In this document: positions 1 to 10,699 of the stretch, piece after piece
Layout: each line of letters starts with the position of its first letter
Numbering within the stretch: position 1 is the first letter of the stretch
Origin: Panicum virgatum
Taxonomy: Eukaryota > Streptophyta > Magnoliopsida > Poales > Poaceae
Assembly (NCBI RefSeq): GCF_016808335.1
Contig: NC_053153.1
Coordinates: 26,832,090-26,896,089 of the forward strand
Direction: 5' to 3'
Length of the DNA: 64,000 nucleotides
Translations under genes and position numbers: made by a program
Notes under the pieces: model-generated
What the model saw: only the letters and a program-made list of their open reading frames with translations
Told to the model about the DNA's origin: nothing
Database searches by the model: none

Positions 1-690
1 TCCACCCCACAACCCCTTAAGTCCCAATCGGGAGCCCGAATCACACCGTGCCTACAGCAGCGCCCACCCTGCTCAACTCCGAGCTTCCGAGGCCATATCG
101 CCCAAGCAGCACAACGCGAATGAACAGAAAGATCCACAGATATGAGGGGGAGAAAAGGGGAGCGATTTTTTTTTCTTTTTGGCAGTTGGCGAGGCGGGTA
201 GGAGCTACCTGGTAGGGAGGAGGAGCAGCCCATGGGCGGCGCGCGGGTGGTTGCCGGACGAACGGACTGAGGCGGGTGGTGGCGCAGGCGGTGGAGGCCG
301 GCGTTTGCCGACGGCGGGTGGTTTTTGGTTGGCTCGCCAATTCTTCCTGGCTTGGGCGTTGGCTGCTCTGCAAATGGTGACTTCTTACTGACAAGTGGGC
401 TCCGTAACCTAGGGGCCCGCATGCCAGTGACAAAGTCGTGGTGGCGGCCGGTCGTGTCGGGGACACGTAGCAGTTGCGCAATAGGAACGTGGCTGGTGGG
501 TAGTAATGGCCAATGGAATGCACGTCGTATGCGGTGGAATTCATGCTCTATTTTCGCGTTTGGATGAGATTGTGGATTTTAAAAATATAAATTTTGAATA
601 AATTTTCAAAATCTCGATTGTGGATAAATTTTGCATGGTGCCTTTTGGATCTTTGAATTATAGTAGCTGATTTTTATGGATGTTTGATTA
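1..690. other. intergenic sequence, no gene recognised
   Basis: The first 560 bases are GC-rich and hold overlapping open frames on both strands with no domain I recognise. After that the sequence is AT-rich. I see no supportable gene. Confidence 0.5.
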
Positions 691-848
691 GAGGTGTCAA
701 TTAGTGATCTGTAGGTGCACCTTCAACTCTTTTTAGTACAAAATTTTATACTATTTTTCCAAAATCAGATCTCATTTTGAAAAATTAGTATAAATTTTAA
801 GTTAAAAAGGGTTGGAGGTGCATCTGAGGATCACCAATTTGCACCCCC
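691..848. mobile_element. foldback MITE (about 158 bp)
   Basis: The left arm (gaggtgtcaattagtgatct) and the reverse complement of the right arm (gggtgcaaattggtgatcct) match. The inner part is also self-complementary around AT-rich Ts and As. There is no coding capacity and the target duplication is not clear. Confidence 0.6.
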
Positions 849-1090
849 TATGTTTGATGCAATTGCATACATCGCTTTTTTACCCTTGCTAATATTTTAA
901 ATTATTGCTTACATATGATTACGGATAAAATGGTAATTTCATCATCCAATAGTTGCTAGAATCTACCCTTATGCAGCTTTTAGGATTTTATAAGGATTCT
1001 AAAATCTTCACCAAAATCTAACCCGTTTGGAAGTACTCTAACTTTTACATTTTGGATTCTTAAAATTCAAACAGATCCAAACGGGACTTA

Positions 1091-1320
1091 GGGTGTGTTT
1101 AGTTGATGAAAAAGTTTGAGTTTTGGTACTGTAGCACATTTCGTTTTTATTTGGCAATTAATGTCTAATTATAGACTAATTAGACTTAAAAAATCATCTC
1201 GTATGAACAGTTAAACTGTATAATTAGTTATTTTTTAAATTATATTTAATACTATATACATGTGTCCGAAGATTCGACACGAAAGTGTGTCGAAAATTTT
1301 TCACCAAACTAAGCATGACC
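1091..1320. mobile_element. Tourist-like MITE with TTA target duplication
   Basis: The element starts GGGTGTGTTTAGTTG and its other end, reverse complemented, is GGTCATGCTTAGTTTGG. It is flanked by TTA at 1088-1090 and 1321-1323, the usual 3-bp duplication of PIF/Harbinger MITEs. It resembles the elements at 8311 and 20396 in its internal TAATTAGACTTA-type sequence. Confidence 0.75.
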
Positions 1321-1499
1321 TTAGTTTTGCCGTAGGTCAATAGGCTGCGCCGTCTATTGCTAGGGCGGACGTGTCGCAAGCCCACAAGCGGGTGGCCCGG
1401 ATCCTTCGTGGGCTGAAACGAGATGGAGGTCCACTTTTCTATTCGTGTGTTCCGCTCCTATGTTCATCCCGCTTTTCCGGAAATATTACAGCTTGCGCG

Positions 1500-1857
1500 G
1501 CGTTTTTTTTATTTTTGTATTTTTCAAAAAAAAATTACAGAAATATATTTTTTGTTTCAGGATTTACAGTTCTATACCCCTACCGCCCGGCAGGAAGGCA
1601 GTAGGGACCTATATATAAATAAAAATAAATTTATTTTACGTAGAGGTCCTTGGAGGGAGCCTGCCGCCCCCCGCCGGGCGGCAGTCCCCCTGCCGCCCCA
1701 CCAGTTGGCGGCAGGTGACCTGCCGTCCGGCCGGGGGGCGGCAGGCTCCCTCCTCAAATATAAAACTCCGCCCCTTCCCTCTGCGCCTTCATTTTCTGCC
1801 CACGAGATCCAGAGAGGGGAGAGGGAGAGAGGAGGGGTGAGAGAGGTAAAAAAACCG
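1500..1857 (+). repeat. left terminal inverted repeat of the MULE
   Basis: Matches 4951-5308 in inverse orientation from the outer GCGTTTTTTT to the inner GGTAAAAAAACCG. It includes GC-rich GGCGGCAG palindromic blocks and a purine-rich AGAGAGGGGAGAGGGAGA tract just before the transcribed region, so it probably carries the transposase promoter. Confidence 0.9.
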
Positions 1858-2064
1858 GCGAAACTCTGCAGGATTTTGGATCCGAACCGCAGGTAACCAA
1901 TATTTCTCAACTTTGTCATTTCAGATTTTTTTGTATGTTTAATTTTATGATTAGTATTTTTTATTATTGTAAGCACTTAGGGTTCGGATTAGTGGTTATA
2001 ATTGAAGGCATAGTATATTTGTAGATATTAGATTAATTAAAATAAAGTCTTTTCATGGCCAGAT

Positions 2065-4682
2065 ATGTCGAGCAAAGTGGCATTTCAAGTTCATTACGGT
2101 GACTTCTATAGAATTACTCATGATTCCTATGGAGTAAATCTATCAGCATTGGAAAGAAAACAGTGCAGTCTAGATAAACCCCTAGAGAGGAGTTTAGAGT
2201 CCATACGGAAATGTCTTCACAAGATGTTCAATGTGAATCCAAAGACACATTTGCTTACGGTTCATACTTTGACTTCCTGGGAAGCTAATGGGGATTTCTG
2301 GGAGTTGACGCATATAAGTAGTACAGAAGAATGGCAACATTACATGCACGCAGCTCTTGAAAGTGGGTGGCCTCTCGCAATGGTAATTCAGATTCACCAG
2401 AAGACTGCTGATTTAGGTGAAGGGTCAACACACACAACATCTGACTGCAATGAAGAGATGGAAGAGGATAAAAAAGAAGAGAACATGCAAGCTCCAGAAC
2501 CAGAACCAGAACCACAAGGTTTAGCAGATGAAGGCGAGCGGATACCTGGAATTGTGGAGGACATGGAGAAAAAAGACCAGGATGCACAAATAATAGAGCA
2601 ATGTGGGGACTCATCGGGCAATGAGGACGATGAGCGCTTCCCAGTGTTAGGTGAATGGCGTAAAGAGGGTTTTGGTAATCCAGTGGTACAAGATATTAAA
2701 TGTCCGGAGTTTGAATACAGAGTGAATGAGGTCATACAAGGGGCAAAGTATCGTACCATTGAGGATGTGAAGGATACTGTGAAGCTCTGGGCTGTATCTC
2801 TGAAGAAGGAATTCAGAGTACTAAAGTCTAGCAGCAAAGAATACGAGGTGAGGTGTGCAGATAGAGACTGTACATGGCGAGTGCATGCATACAAGGGAAA
2901 GTTCAAGACACACTGGGAATGTTCAATTATTACACCACATACTTGTAGATTGACAGGTGTTATGGGACATCATCGTAATATCACATCAACTTTCGTGGCT
3001 AAGAAGATGTATGGGGTGATTCTTGACAAAATGGATTATGAGCCTGCATTGATAATTAGGGACATTGAACAGAATTTCCAGTATATGATCAGCTATGCAA
3101 AAGCTTGGCGGGCTAAACAAAAAGTATTTGAGATGAGGTTTGGCACTTATGAAGCATCATATGACAACCTACCTCGTATGCTTGAAGCTATTGTGCACAG
3201 AAATCCTGGAAGTGCTTTTGATACATACAGTGTACCGAGCTTGTCAGGGGGCCAAGCATTCTGCTACGAGCTTTCTTCTGCATTGGAGCATGTGTGAGGG
3301 CATTCATTTACTCTCTTCCTGTTCTGTGTATTGACGGCACTTTCCTGACAGGGAAATATAAGGGAACAATATTGACGGCAATCGGAATTGATTGCAACAA
3401 GCAGATAGTTCTCATCGCCTTTGCCTTTGTTGAGAATGAGAACACAGAAAGCTGGTACTGGTTTCTTGAACGTCTGAAGATTCACGTTGTTGCTGGAAGG
3501 CCTAATGTTTGCCTTATCAATGATAGGTATGCAGGTCTACTTGCAGCTATAAGGCAGCTCCAAGAAGGTAGTCAATCTTCACCTCCTATATGGCCAGATG
3601 TTGTCAATAGGTGGTGTGTGAGGCATATTGCTGCTAACTTTTATGAGCGGTTCAAGAATAAGGATCTGATGAATTTGTTCAAGCGATTGTGCACTCAGAA
3701 TCAGCAGAGAAAATTTGATGCTTTGTGGGGTATAATTGATGACATGAGTGCTGAATTATTTAAGAGCCAGGTCTCATCATTTAGCAGGAGACGTTCTACA
3801 GATTCATTAGTTGGACATGCTAAGCCATTTTCACAGTGGATTGGTGGTGCGCCTAAAGAGAAGTGGTCACTTCTGTATGACACAAATGGGAGACGTTATG
3901 GGATCGAGACGACCAACCATGCTGAATGTTACAATATGGTAATGCGTCGTGTTCGTGGATTTCCTCTTGTTGGCATTGTTGAGTTCATCATGTATGGATG
4001 TATAAGGTATTTTTGGGAGCGATACGCATCAGCCGCTCCCTTACTTAATGATTCAGGAGTGCATTTTTGTAGAAGGGTCAATGAGTACATGGAGAGAAAA
4101 ATTGAAAAGGCTCGATTTCACTCAGTCATATCGATGGGCATAAAGGAGCAAAGATTTGAGGTATCATGCAGGGACAGGACCGGACAGGGTGTCCACAGAC
4201 AAAGGGTAATTCAAGAAGTTTTGATAACCATTGACGGAAGGGTATTCTGCCGATGTCAGAAGTCAAAGGTGCATCACTTACCATGCTCCCATGTCATCGC
4301 GGCTTGTTCTGTATCCGGGTTAGATGCTGCATCCTATGTTTCTCAATATTTCACAAAAGAAGCCACAGCACAGACTTGGTGTCATGAGATATACGGCATC
4401 GGTATTCTAGGCCCATTCACTCAAAAAAATCCACATCCAATGCTCATCCCTGATGCAGCTACGAAGCGGGGCATAGGCCAACGGCAGACACGTCGGATCC
4501 GGAACGGAATGGACGAGTCCGAGGCTGGAAAGAAGAAAAAACGTTGCAACTTGTGTGGAGCGGACGGTCACACTTACAAGAAGTGCCCACAGCTTTCAGT
4601 ACCCACTGCTGCTGCCAAGGCTGGACCTTCCGGGAATCCGATGGATGGATTGGCTCCACCTACAAAAATTCGCCGCATCTAG
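2065..4682 (+). pseudogene. MULE transposase (MuDR type), frameshifted
   Basis: Two overlapping frames encode one transposase. The first (2065-3297, 410 codons) has an N-terminal module, an acidic linker rich in E and P, and a MuDR-type DNA-binding region at about residues 213-295. The second frame begins upstream of the Met at 3294: in that frame the bases from 3267 read RAFFCIGACVRAF, the usual MULE context. The break is therefore a one-base loss near 3255-3267. The second frame (to 4682) carries the DDE core (CIDGTF near 3327, LINDRYAG near 3520, NHAECYN near 3920), a SWIM zinc finger (CRCQ...LPCSH, about 4250-4305) and a CCHC knuckle (CNLCGADGHTYKKC). As it stands it would make a truncated protein without the catalytic core, unless the genomic base is an assembly error or the frames are joined during expression. 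Confidence 0.9.
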
Positions 4683-4950
4683 TTGTGCACGTAACAGCTT
4701 GCAATGTATTTGTGTGTATGAAACTAAGTATATTATGTATTTGTCTCGAATTTGGTTGTAACGAATGAAACCTTCAATGTAATATGTTATGTGGTTTAAT
4801 GAAGGACAAGTTAGGTGCGGTAGGAGTTAGCGGCCGAGATCCTGCCGACGATGATGATGACTACACGCTCGAATAGCTCAAAATAGGAACCATAGTGTAT
4901 CTAGCTGCGAGTACGAGATCACAGGTTGCCACTGCTCAGCACGGGGATCA

Positions 4951-5308
4951 CGGTTTTTTTACCTCTCTCACCCTTCCTTTCTCCCTCTCCCCTCTCTGGA
5001 TCTCGTGGGCACAAAATGAGGGCGTAGAGGGAAGGGACGGAGTTTTATATTTAAAGAGGGAGCCTGCCGCCCCCCCTGCAGGGCGGCAGGCCCCCTGCCG
5101 CCAGCTGGTGGGGCGGCAGGGGCCTGCCGCCCGACAGGGGGGCGGCAGGCTCCCTCCAAGGACCTCTGCGCAAAATAAATTTATTTTTATTTACATATAG
5201 GCCTCTACCGCCTCCCTGCCGGGCGGTAGGGGTACAGAACTGTAAAACTTGAAACCAAAAATATATTTCTGTAAATTTTTTTTGAAAAATACAAAAATAA
5301 AAAAACGC
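4951..5308 (-). repeat. right terminal inverted repeat of the MULE
   Basis: Inverse copy of 1500-1857, ending AAAAAAACGC next to the GCTTGCGCG duplication. The arms differ by scattered substitutions and small length changes in the GGCGGCAG blocks. Confidence 0.9.
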
Positions 5309-5317
5309 GCTTGCGCG

Positions 5318-6268
5318 CGTGACTTGCTATTGATCTGTCGTAGAAGGCCCAGTGCAAGCCTGATGCGCGGCCCGAGGCTGACGCACATGCAGGGCTGTGT
5401 CGCATGTAGCAAAACCGAACTTCTTTCAAAATTATATACAAAAAAAACTATGGTTTGCTAACTGATTACATTCAAATCAGGTTCCCTTTATATCATTATA
5501 TTTTCTACGATGACATCATTGAAACTAGACCACACTTGAATATGTTTGGATGATGTGTCTTTTCAAACAATTCTATTTTGTTCCATAACAATTTTTAGGA
5601 ACATTTTTCCATTACGAAATAATCTCTATTTTTCTAATGGAACATTTGTATTTCTTTTTTATAACATTTTTATTAGAACATTGTTCTAGGACAACATTTC
5701 TAATTCTGAAGTTGGAACGGCTGTTCTACCTTTCCAATGAAAGTTCTAACTCAGTATAAAAAAATTCTTCCAGCTATAATAACCATTCAAATATATTTAA
5801 GAAAGTAACCTTATTTCGAAGACATGGTGGTAGAAGATGTCGTGATGCAATTAGTATTTAATTTGAACTCTTGGTTATAAATTACAGTGTTTTAAATTTA
5901 GATTGCAGCATGCGAGCTGTTGTATCTTGTGGATCCTGTGTCCATGCGTATGTCATAGGGAGGCGGGGAAAGGTGTTGCGATAGCCTACTAGACGCTAAT
6001 TAGTGCCTCTCATGAAGATTTTGTTTGGTTCGTGGGTACTTATTATAAACTCCTCCTAATAAACCTTTTGGCCTTCAAATACCAAGGTTTATTGAGTTGA
6101 AGGAGCTTATTTTAAGCACCCAATAAGCCCATAAACACCTCTAAAGTATGCTTATTGTGCTTATTTGCTGGTGGGGTTCACCAGATATTCACACCCACCT
6201 CCTTTTCTATGTGTTTATTGTGCATATTTACTTATTATCCAAATAGATCTCAAGCTTATTTTAAAGAG
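5318..6268. other. intergenic, AT-rich
   Basis: No gene or clear repeat boundary seen. The piece at about 6010-6250 has several CTTATT and AATAAG runs in both orientations and may be an old transposon remnant. Confidence 0.4.
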
Positions 6269-6269
6269 A

Positions 6270-6830
6270 AAAGTCCGGTTTACACCTTTGAACTATCGCA
6301 AAAGTCTGATTTTTAACTTTAAACTATAAAACCGGATAAGATAGATCATTCAATTATCGAAACTGGACAAATTTGGCCCTTAGGGTGGTGTTGAAGGTGG
6401 TTTTGTATTTTTAAGAAAAATTAAAAATTCTAATAAGATCTATAAAATCAAAACCAATTCATTTTAAAATAGAGAAATATGAAACTAGTATCAAATTTTT
6501 TCTAAAATGTAATCTATCTATTGCTCTTTTTTAATCTTATTTATTCAAAAATAATAGCCTTAACTACACGCAACCAAATACTATGAACATTTAAAAAATG
6601 GATTCAAATAAATGACAAGTACAGTGCAACTAGGTAGGTTACATTTTTAGAAAAATTTTGATACCCATTTCGCATTTTGATTTAAAATGAATTACTTATA
6701 AATTTTTTAGTTTAAATTTAAATATTTTTAATTTTTATGAAATGGAAAAACATCTTCAAAACCATCTAAAAAGTCAAATTTGCTCATTTTCGATAGTTGG
6801 ATGGTCTATCTTATTCTATTTTAAACCCAT
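6270..6830. mobile_element. degenerate foldback element
   Basis: Near 6325-6375 the sequence reads ATAAGATAGATCATTCAATT and then ATCGAAACTGGACAAATTTG. The inverse near 6770-6825 reads ATAAGATAGACCATCCAACT when reverse complemented. The phrase about 'TTTGAACTATCGCAAAAGTC' is typical of a dispersed grass repeat. The outer right arm is missing, so the ends are approximate. Confidence 0.5.
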
Positions 6831-6839
6831 CATGGAAGG

Positions 6840-8300
6840 GTGGTTATTAGTAGCTTAAGATCCCACTTCCTAAACAGGCCCGAAGTTGGTGTTTCTGCGA
6901 CAGAAATTAAAAGACCCTAGTCACCCACGCTACTCCCATCAGCGCCCAATAGGCCGATCATGAGAGACGTGAAGCTAGATGGGCCGGTCGTGACCGTAGT
7001 AGCTCCCCGTTCATCCAGAAATTTCATTCCTTCCCTCGAGAAAAAATCATTCCAGCGTCCGCGATCTCTTTCTTCGGCGAACTCTTCTCGGACACAACGT
7101 GCTCCACGGATGCCCCTGCGCCCCCCGCCACGTGCGGCGCATGCACGGTCGCCGGCGGCCCCGCGAGGAAGGCGTCGAAATTTTCCTGCGAGACCTATCG
7201 CATCCGCTGATCCGCGGCTCGGCCAGCTCGGCATGGCCCATGCTCAATGGCATCATTCATTGCCAGATGCCCGGATCCCCCCAAGTCCCCAGGCCACGGC
7301 ATGTCGGCATCAACCCTTCGCGTCAGACGTCACCCGCCCATGATCTGTCACCGTTCGTCGAAGCAGCCGCCGGACCAGTCCGAGCCGACCGGCGGCAGCC
7401 GGCAGAGCTACGCCTACGCGGCCAGCAGCCCGGCACGACGGGCCATTCCTTGTCCGGCTCTCCGGCGAACGGGCGAGCCAACACCAGCCGGTGCATCCAC
7501 CACCCGCTCCCAGAATTCGCACCCGGTGCGGCGTTCCGAGAGATCGCGGTGACGTCCCCGCCTCCTCGGCCCGCCTCGGGCACGTCGGAATCCCCCGGAA
7601 CACGACGCGCGGCGGGCCAGGCCAAACGACAACGATGGACGAGCCCACAGAGCCGGCGAGCCGGGGATCGTTGTTTGGGTCCGCGCGCGCCTCTCCTCTT
7701 CGCACTCCGCGGCGGGTAGGATGCACGGCGCCACACTACCGGCGTTGGCCAGCCGCCGGACGACGGGTTCTTCGTTTCTTCCTCAACGTCAGCTTGTTTG
7801 CACCAGGCGCCGTTTCCTTTTTTTTTAATACGCAGGAGAGCTACGTATCTTTATTAAGTAGAGAGAATTTTAGTATAACATGCATGGAGCGCTCACAGGC
7901 TGCTAAGCTTTACACAACTTAGCGAGGCCAAAAGAGCCCAAAAAATAAAGGGAACATCAGGCGCCGTTCGGATCGCAAGGTAGCGCATCTCTGCTGCTCT
8001 TTCTTATTTGTCGTAGACTTGGCTGCTTCCTGCTTCTCCGTTTGAGCACTTGGGAGTTTCTATTGGAGGCAAAAGGAGAAGAAAAAAATCTTTTGTTTTT
8101 CGGGTCAAAAACCACATGGCCACACCACATCCCTTTCTTTGGTGACTCGGGAAGTTGGTTCGGTGCCGTGCATCGCAGGGTACATGGACGACCGGCGAAA
8201 AAAAGTCAGGAAAGGCTTAATAAATGGATCGCGATAGATCGGACCCTGGGGCTCTGACGCGCAGCTGCTCTTGGCTCCTGTTCCTCGGGAAGAAACTGGA
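6840..8300. other. intergenic; GC-rich island 6990-7740
   Basis: Overlapping open frames exist on both strands in the GC-rich island but none has a recognisable domain, and codon patterns do not favour one frame. I see no supportable gene. The rest is ordinary intergenic sequence. Confidence 0.45.
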
Positions 8301-8310
8301 TAGAAAACAT

Positions 8311-8538
8311 GGCCATGTTTAGTTCTCAAAAATTTTCAAAATTACTCGTCACATCAAATTTTTGGACACATGTATGAAGCATTAAATATAGTTTAAAAAA
8401 TAATTAATTGTACAGTTAGCTGGAAATGATGAGATGAATCTTTTGAGCCTAATTAGTACATAATTGGACACTAATTACTAATTAAAAACGAAATTGCTAC
8501 AGTAGCCAACATAAAAATTTTGGCGGCCTAAACACGCC
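8311..8538. mobile_element. Tourist-like MITE
   Basis: Termini GGCCATGTTTAGTTC and, reverse complemented, GGGCGTGTTTAGGCCGCC. It shares internal GATGAGATGAATCTTTTGAG and GAGCCTAATTAGTACATAAT segments with the element at 20396. The target duplication is not clear. Confidence 0.65.
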
Positions 8539-8704
8539 CCAAAGAAAAAGTATCCGGATTAGATTTCCTTGACCGATTTGAACCTGACGTACTGTATCAG
8601 ATTATGAGTATTGGCGTTATCGACGATGCTGAGGCAGGAGGACTGTCGATCAGATTCAGAGGGAAGGTTTTTACGTACTATCTCCCAAGCAAGTTATCGA
8701 CTAT

Positions 8705-9031
8705 GGTCATGTTTGGTTTCCCTGTTTTAGGGTTTTTCTAGCAGGAAATCTTATATGCATGAATCACTAATTGAAATCTATTTTCAAAATTTTTTCACGG
8801 ATGGTGTAACTTCTCGTGATGAATCTAATGACGGTAAATAATTAACGATTGACTACAGTGTTGCTATAGTAACCATCCTATAATCGCATAATCAAAGACC
8901 TCATTAGATTCTTCAGGATTCCTAACGCAGTGATTTTGAAGTTGGTTTTGTAAACCGCTTTTATTTAATAGTACATCTAATTTGCGGTTAAAGTGTTTTT
9001 GAGGATATTCTAGAAAAAACCAAAGGGACCC
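8705..9031 (+). mobile_element. MITE of the ATGTTTGGTTT family, TAT duplication
   Basis: Left end GGTCATGTTTGGTTTCCCTG and right end, reverse complemented, GGGTCCCTTTGGTTTTTTC. It is flanked by TAT at 8702-8704 and 9032-9034. Internal blocks (GTGTAACTTCTCGTGATGAA, GCTATAGTAACCAT) recur in the pair at 27836 and 28200. Confidence 0.65.
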
Positions 9032-9588
9032 TATAGTACAAAATGGATTTGACAAGAAGGCACAAAATAATCGGCTTCCACAGTGTTTGCGTTGCTTTGG
9101 TACGAAGCGAGTAGGAATCGACGGACGCGTGGGCGCTCGCGCGGCGTACCGCGTAGGTTATTTATCGCGCGCGCTGCTGGAAACAGAGCTATCGCAGAAG
9201 GGGATCTTCAGTTCGTGCGCTGGGCTTTTCGTACACTGTCCGCATTTCCCTCGGTAGGCCCATTAAGTTTCCAGTCCATTTTATACCAGCGTCTCTTCTT
9301 TTCCTTTTCTGATTCGGATTTGCGATTCACGAGGGGGGGCGCACTTGATGCTGTTAGCGACTCCATTTCTGTGCAGTGGATGGTTCGTTCCCTTTGATCT
9401 CTCTTTTGTGTTTCGTCATTCTTCTATTCTGCTAACTAATTTTGCGCATTCGTAACCGAAACCTTCTGTTTCTATTCCTGTTGAGAGCGGACAACCTTTT
9501 TCTAATCTCTTGCTCTCTCATGTTGGATACTAATCTTATTTGCTACTATTAGATTACTTGGTTTGTTAACATATATTACTAAAATATT
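9032..9588. other. intergenic sequence next to the tandem array
   Basis: No gene supported. It contains the motif TTATTTATCGCGCG followed about 20 bp later by GCTATCGCAGAAGGGG (9157-9205), a pairing that recurs at 42153-42198. Confidence 0.4.
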
Positions 9589-10690
9589 GAAATGTTAGGG
9601 AACACTTTTTAAAATTGTTCCTGAACACTTTTTTGAATTGTTCCAGGACACTTTTGAAATGTTCCGGAACACTTTTGAAAATGTTCTGGAACACTTTTGA
9701 AAAATGTTCAAGGACACTTTTGAGATGTTCCCGGAAAACCTTTTGAAATGTTCCTGAACACTTTTGAAAATATTCTGAAACACTTTTCCGAAACACTTTT
9801 GAATTGTTCCAGAACACTTTTTTGAAATATTCCGGAACACTTTTTTGAATTGTTCCGGAACACTTTTGAAAAATGTTCCAGAACATTTTTGAGATGTTCC
9901 CGGAAAATTTTTGAAATGTTCTGGAACACTTTTGAGATGTTCCCAGAAATTTTTTTAAATGTTCCGAAATATTTTTGAAAATATTCCGAAACACTTTTTT
10001 AAATTGTTCTTGAACACTTTTTTTATTATTAGAAAACACTTTTGAAATGTTCCGAAACACTTTTTTGAATTGCTCCGGAACACTTTTTTGAAAATATTCC
10101 GAAACACTTTTGAAATTTTAGGGAACACTTTTTTAAATTATTCCTGAACACTTTTTTGAATTGTTCCAGTAGACATTTGAAATGTTCCGGAACACTTTTT
10201 TTGAATTGTTCCAGAACACTTTTGAAAATGTTCCAGAACACTTTTTGAGATGTTCCCAGAAACCTTTAAAATGTTTCTGAACACTTTTGAAAATATTCTG
10301 AAACACTTTCCGAAACACTTTTGAATTGTTCCGGAACACTTTTTTGAAATGTTCCGAAACACTTTTTTGAATTGTTCCGGAACACTTTTGAGATGTTACC
10401 AAAAAACTTTTGAAATGTTCCGGAACACTTTTGAGATGTTCCCAGAAATTTTTTTAAATGTTCCGAAGCACTTTTGAAGAAAAACTTTTGAAATGTTAGG
10501 GAACACATTTTTAAATTGTTCTTGAACACTTTTTTTATTATTAGAAAACACTTTTGAAATGTTCCGGAATACTTTTTTTGAATTGTTCCATAACACTTTT
10601 GAAATGTTCGAGAACATTTTTTTTAAATTGTCTCTGAACAAATGTTACGGAAAACTTTTGAAATGTTCCGTAACACTTTCTTCAAATATT
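9589..10690. repeat. tandem array of short palindromic units with a higher-order period
   Basis: About 1.1 kb built from 20-24 bp units of the form GGAACACTTTTGAAATGTTCC, each roughly an inverted repeat of GGAACA and TGTTCC. A higher-order repeat of about 500-525 bp is visible: the phrase TTTTATTATTAGAAAACAC occurs at about 10018 and 10530, TTAGGGAACAC at about 9595, 10118 and 10496, and ATTCTGAAACACTTT at about 9772 and 10297. The minus-strand open frames across it are products of the repeat, not genes. Confidence 0.9.
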
Positions 10691-10699
10691 TTCAAACAA

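Larger units (their letters stand above)
1500..5308 (+). mobile_element. Mutator-like element (MULE), about 3.8 kb, with transposase
   Basis: The element has two 358-bp terminal inverted repeats (1500-1857 and 4951-5308) and is bounded by a perfect 9-bp target site duplication, GCTTGCGCG, at 1491-1499 and 5309-5317. Both arms begin GCG followed by a T run and contain several CTGCCGCCC or GGGCGGCAG blocks. A MuDR-type transposase lies inside at 2065-4682. The 9-bp duplication, long arms and DDE transposase together define a MULE. The complete structure suggests fairly recent activity, but the transposase reading frame is broken once. Confidence 0.93.

Noticed and set aside
9566..10641. Minus-strand frames of 81-164 codons with repeated MFRNISK and VFWNNSK words
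   Set aside because: They are direct translations of the tandem repeat and occur in all three minus frames.
9589..10690. CRISPR-like array
   Set aside because: Units are continuous with no unique spacers, and the DNA is plant nuclear.
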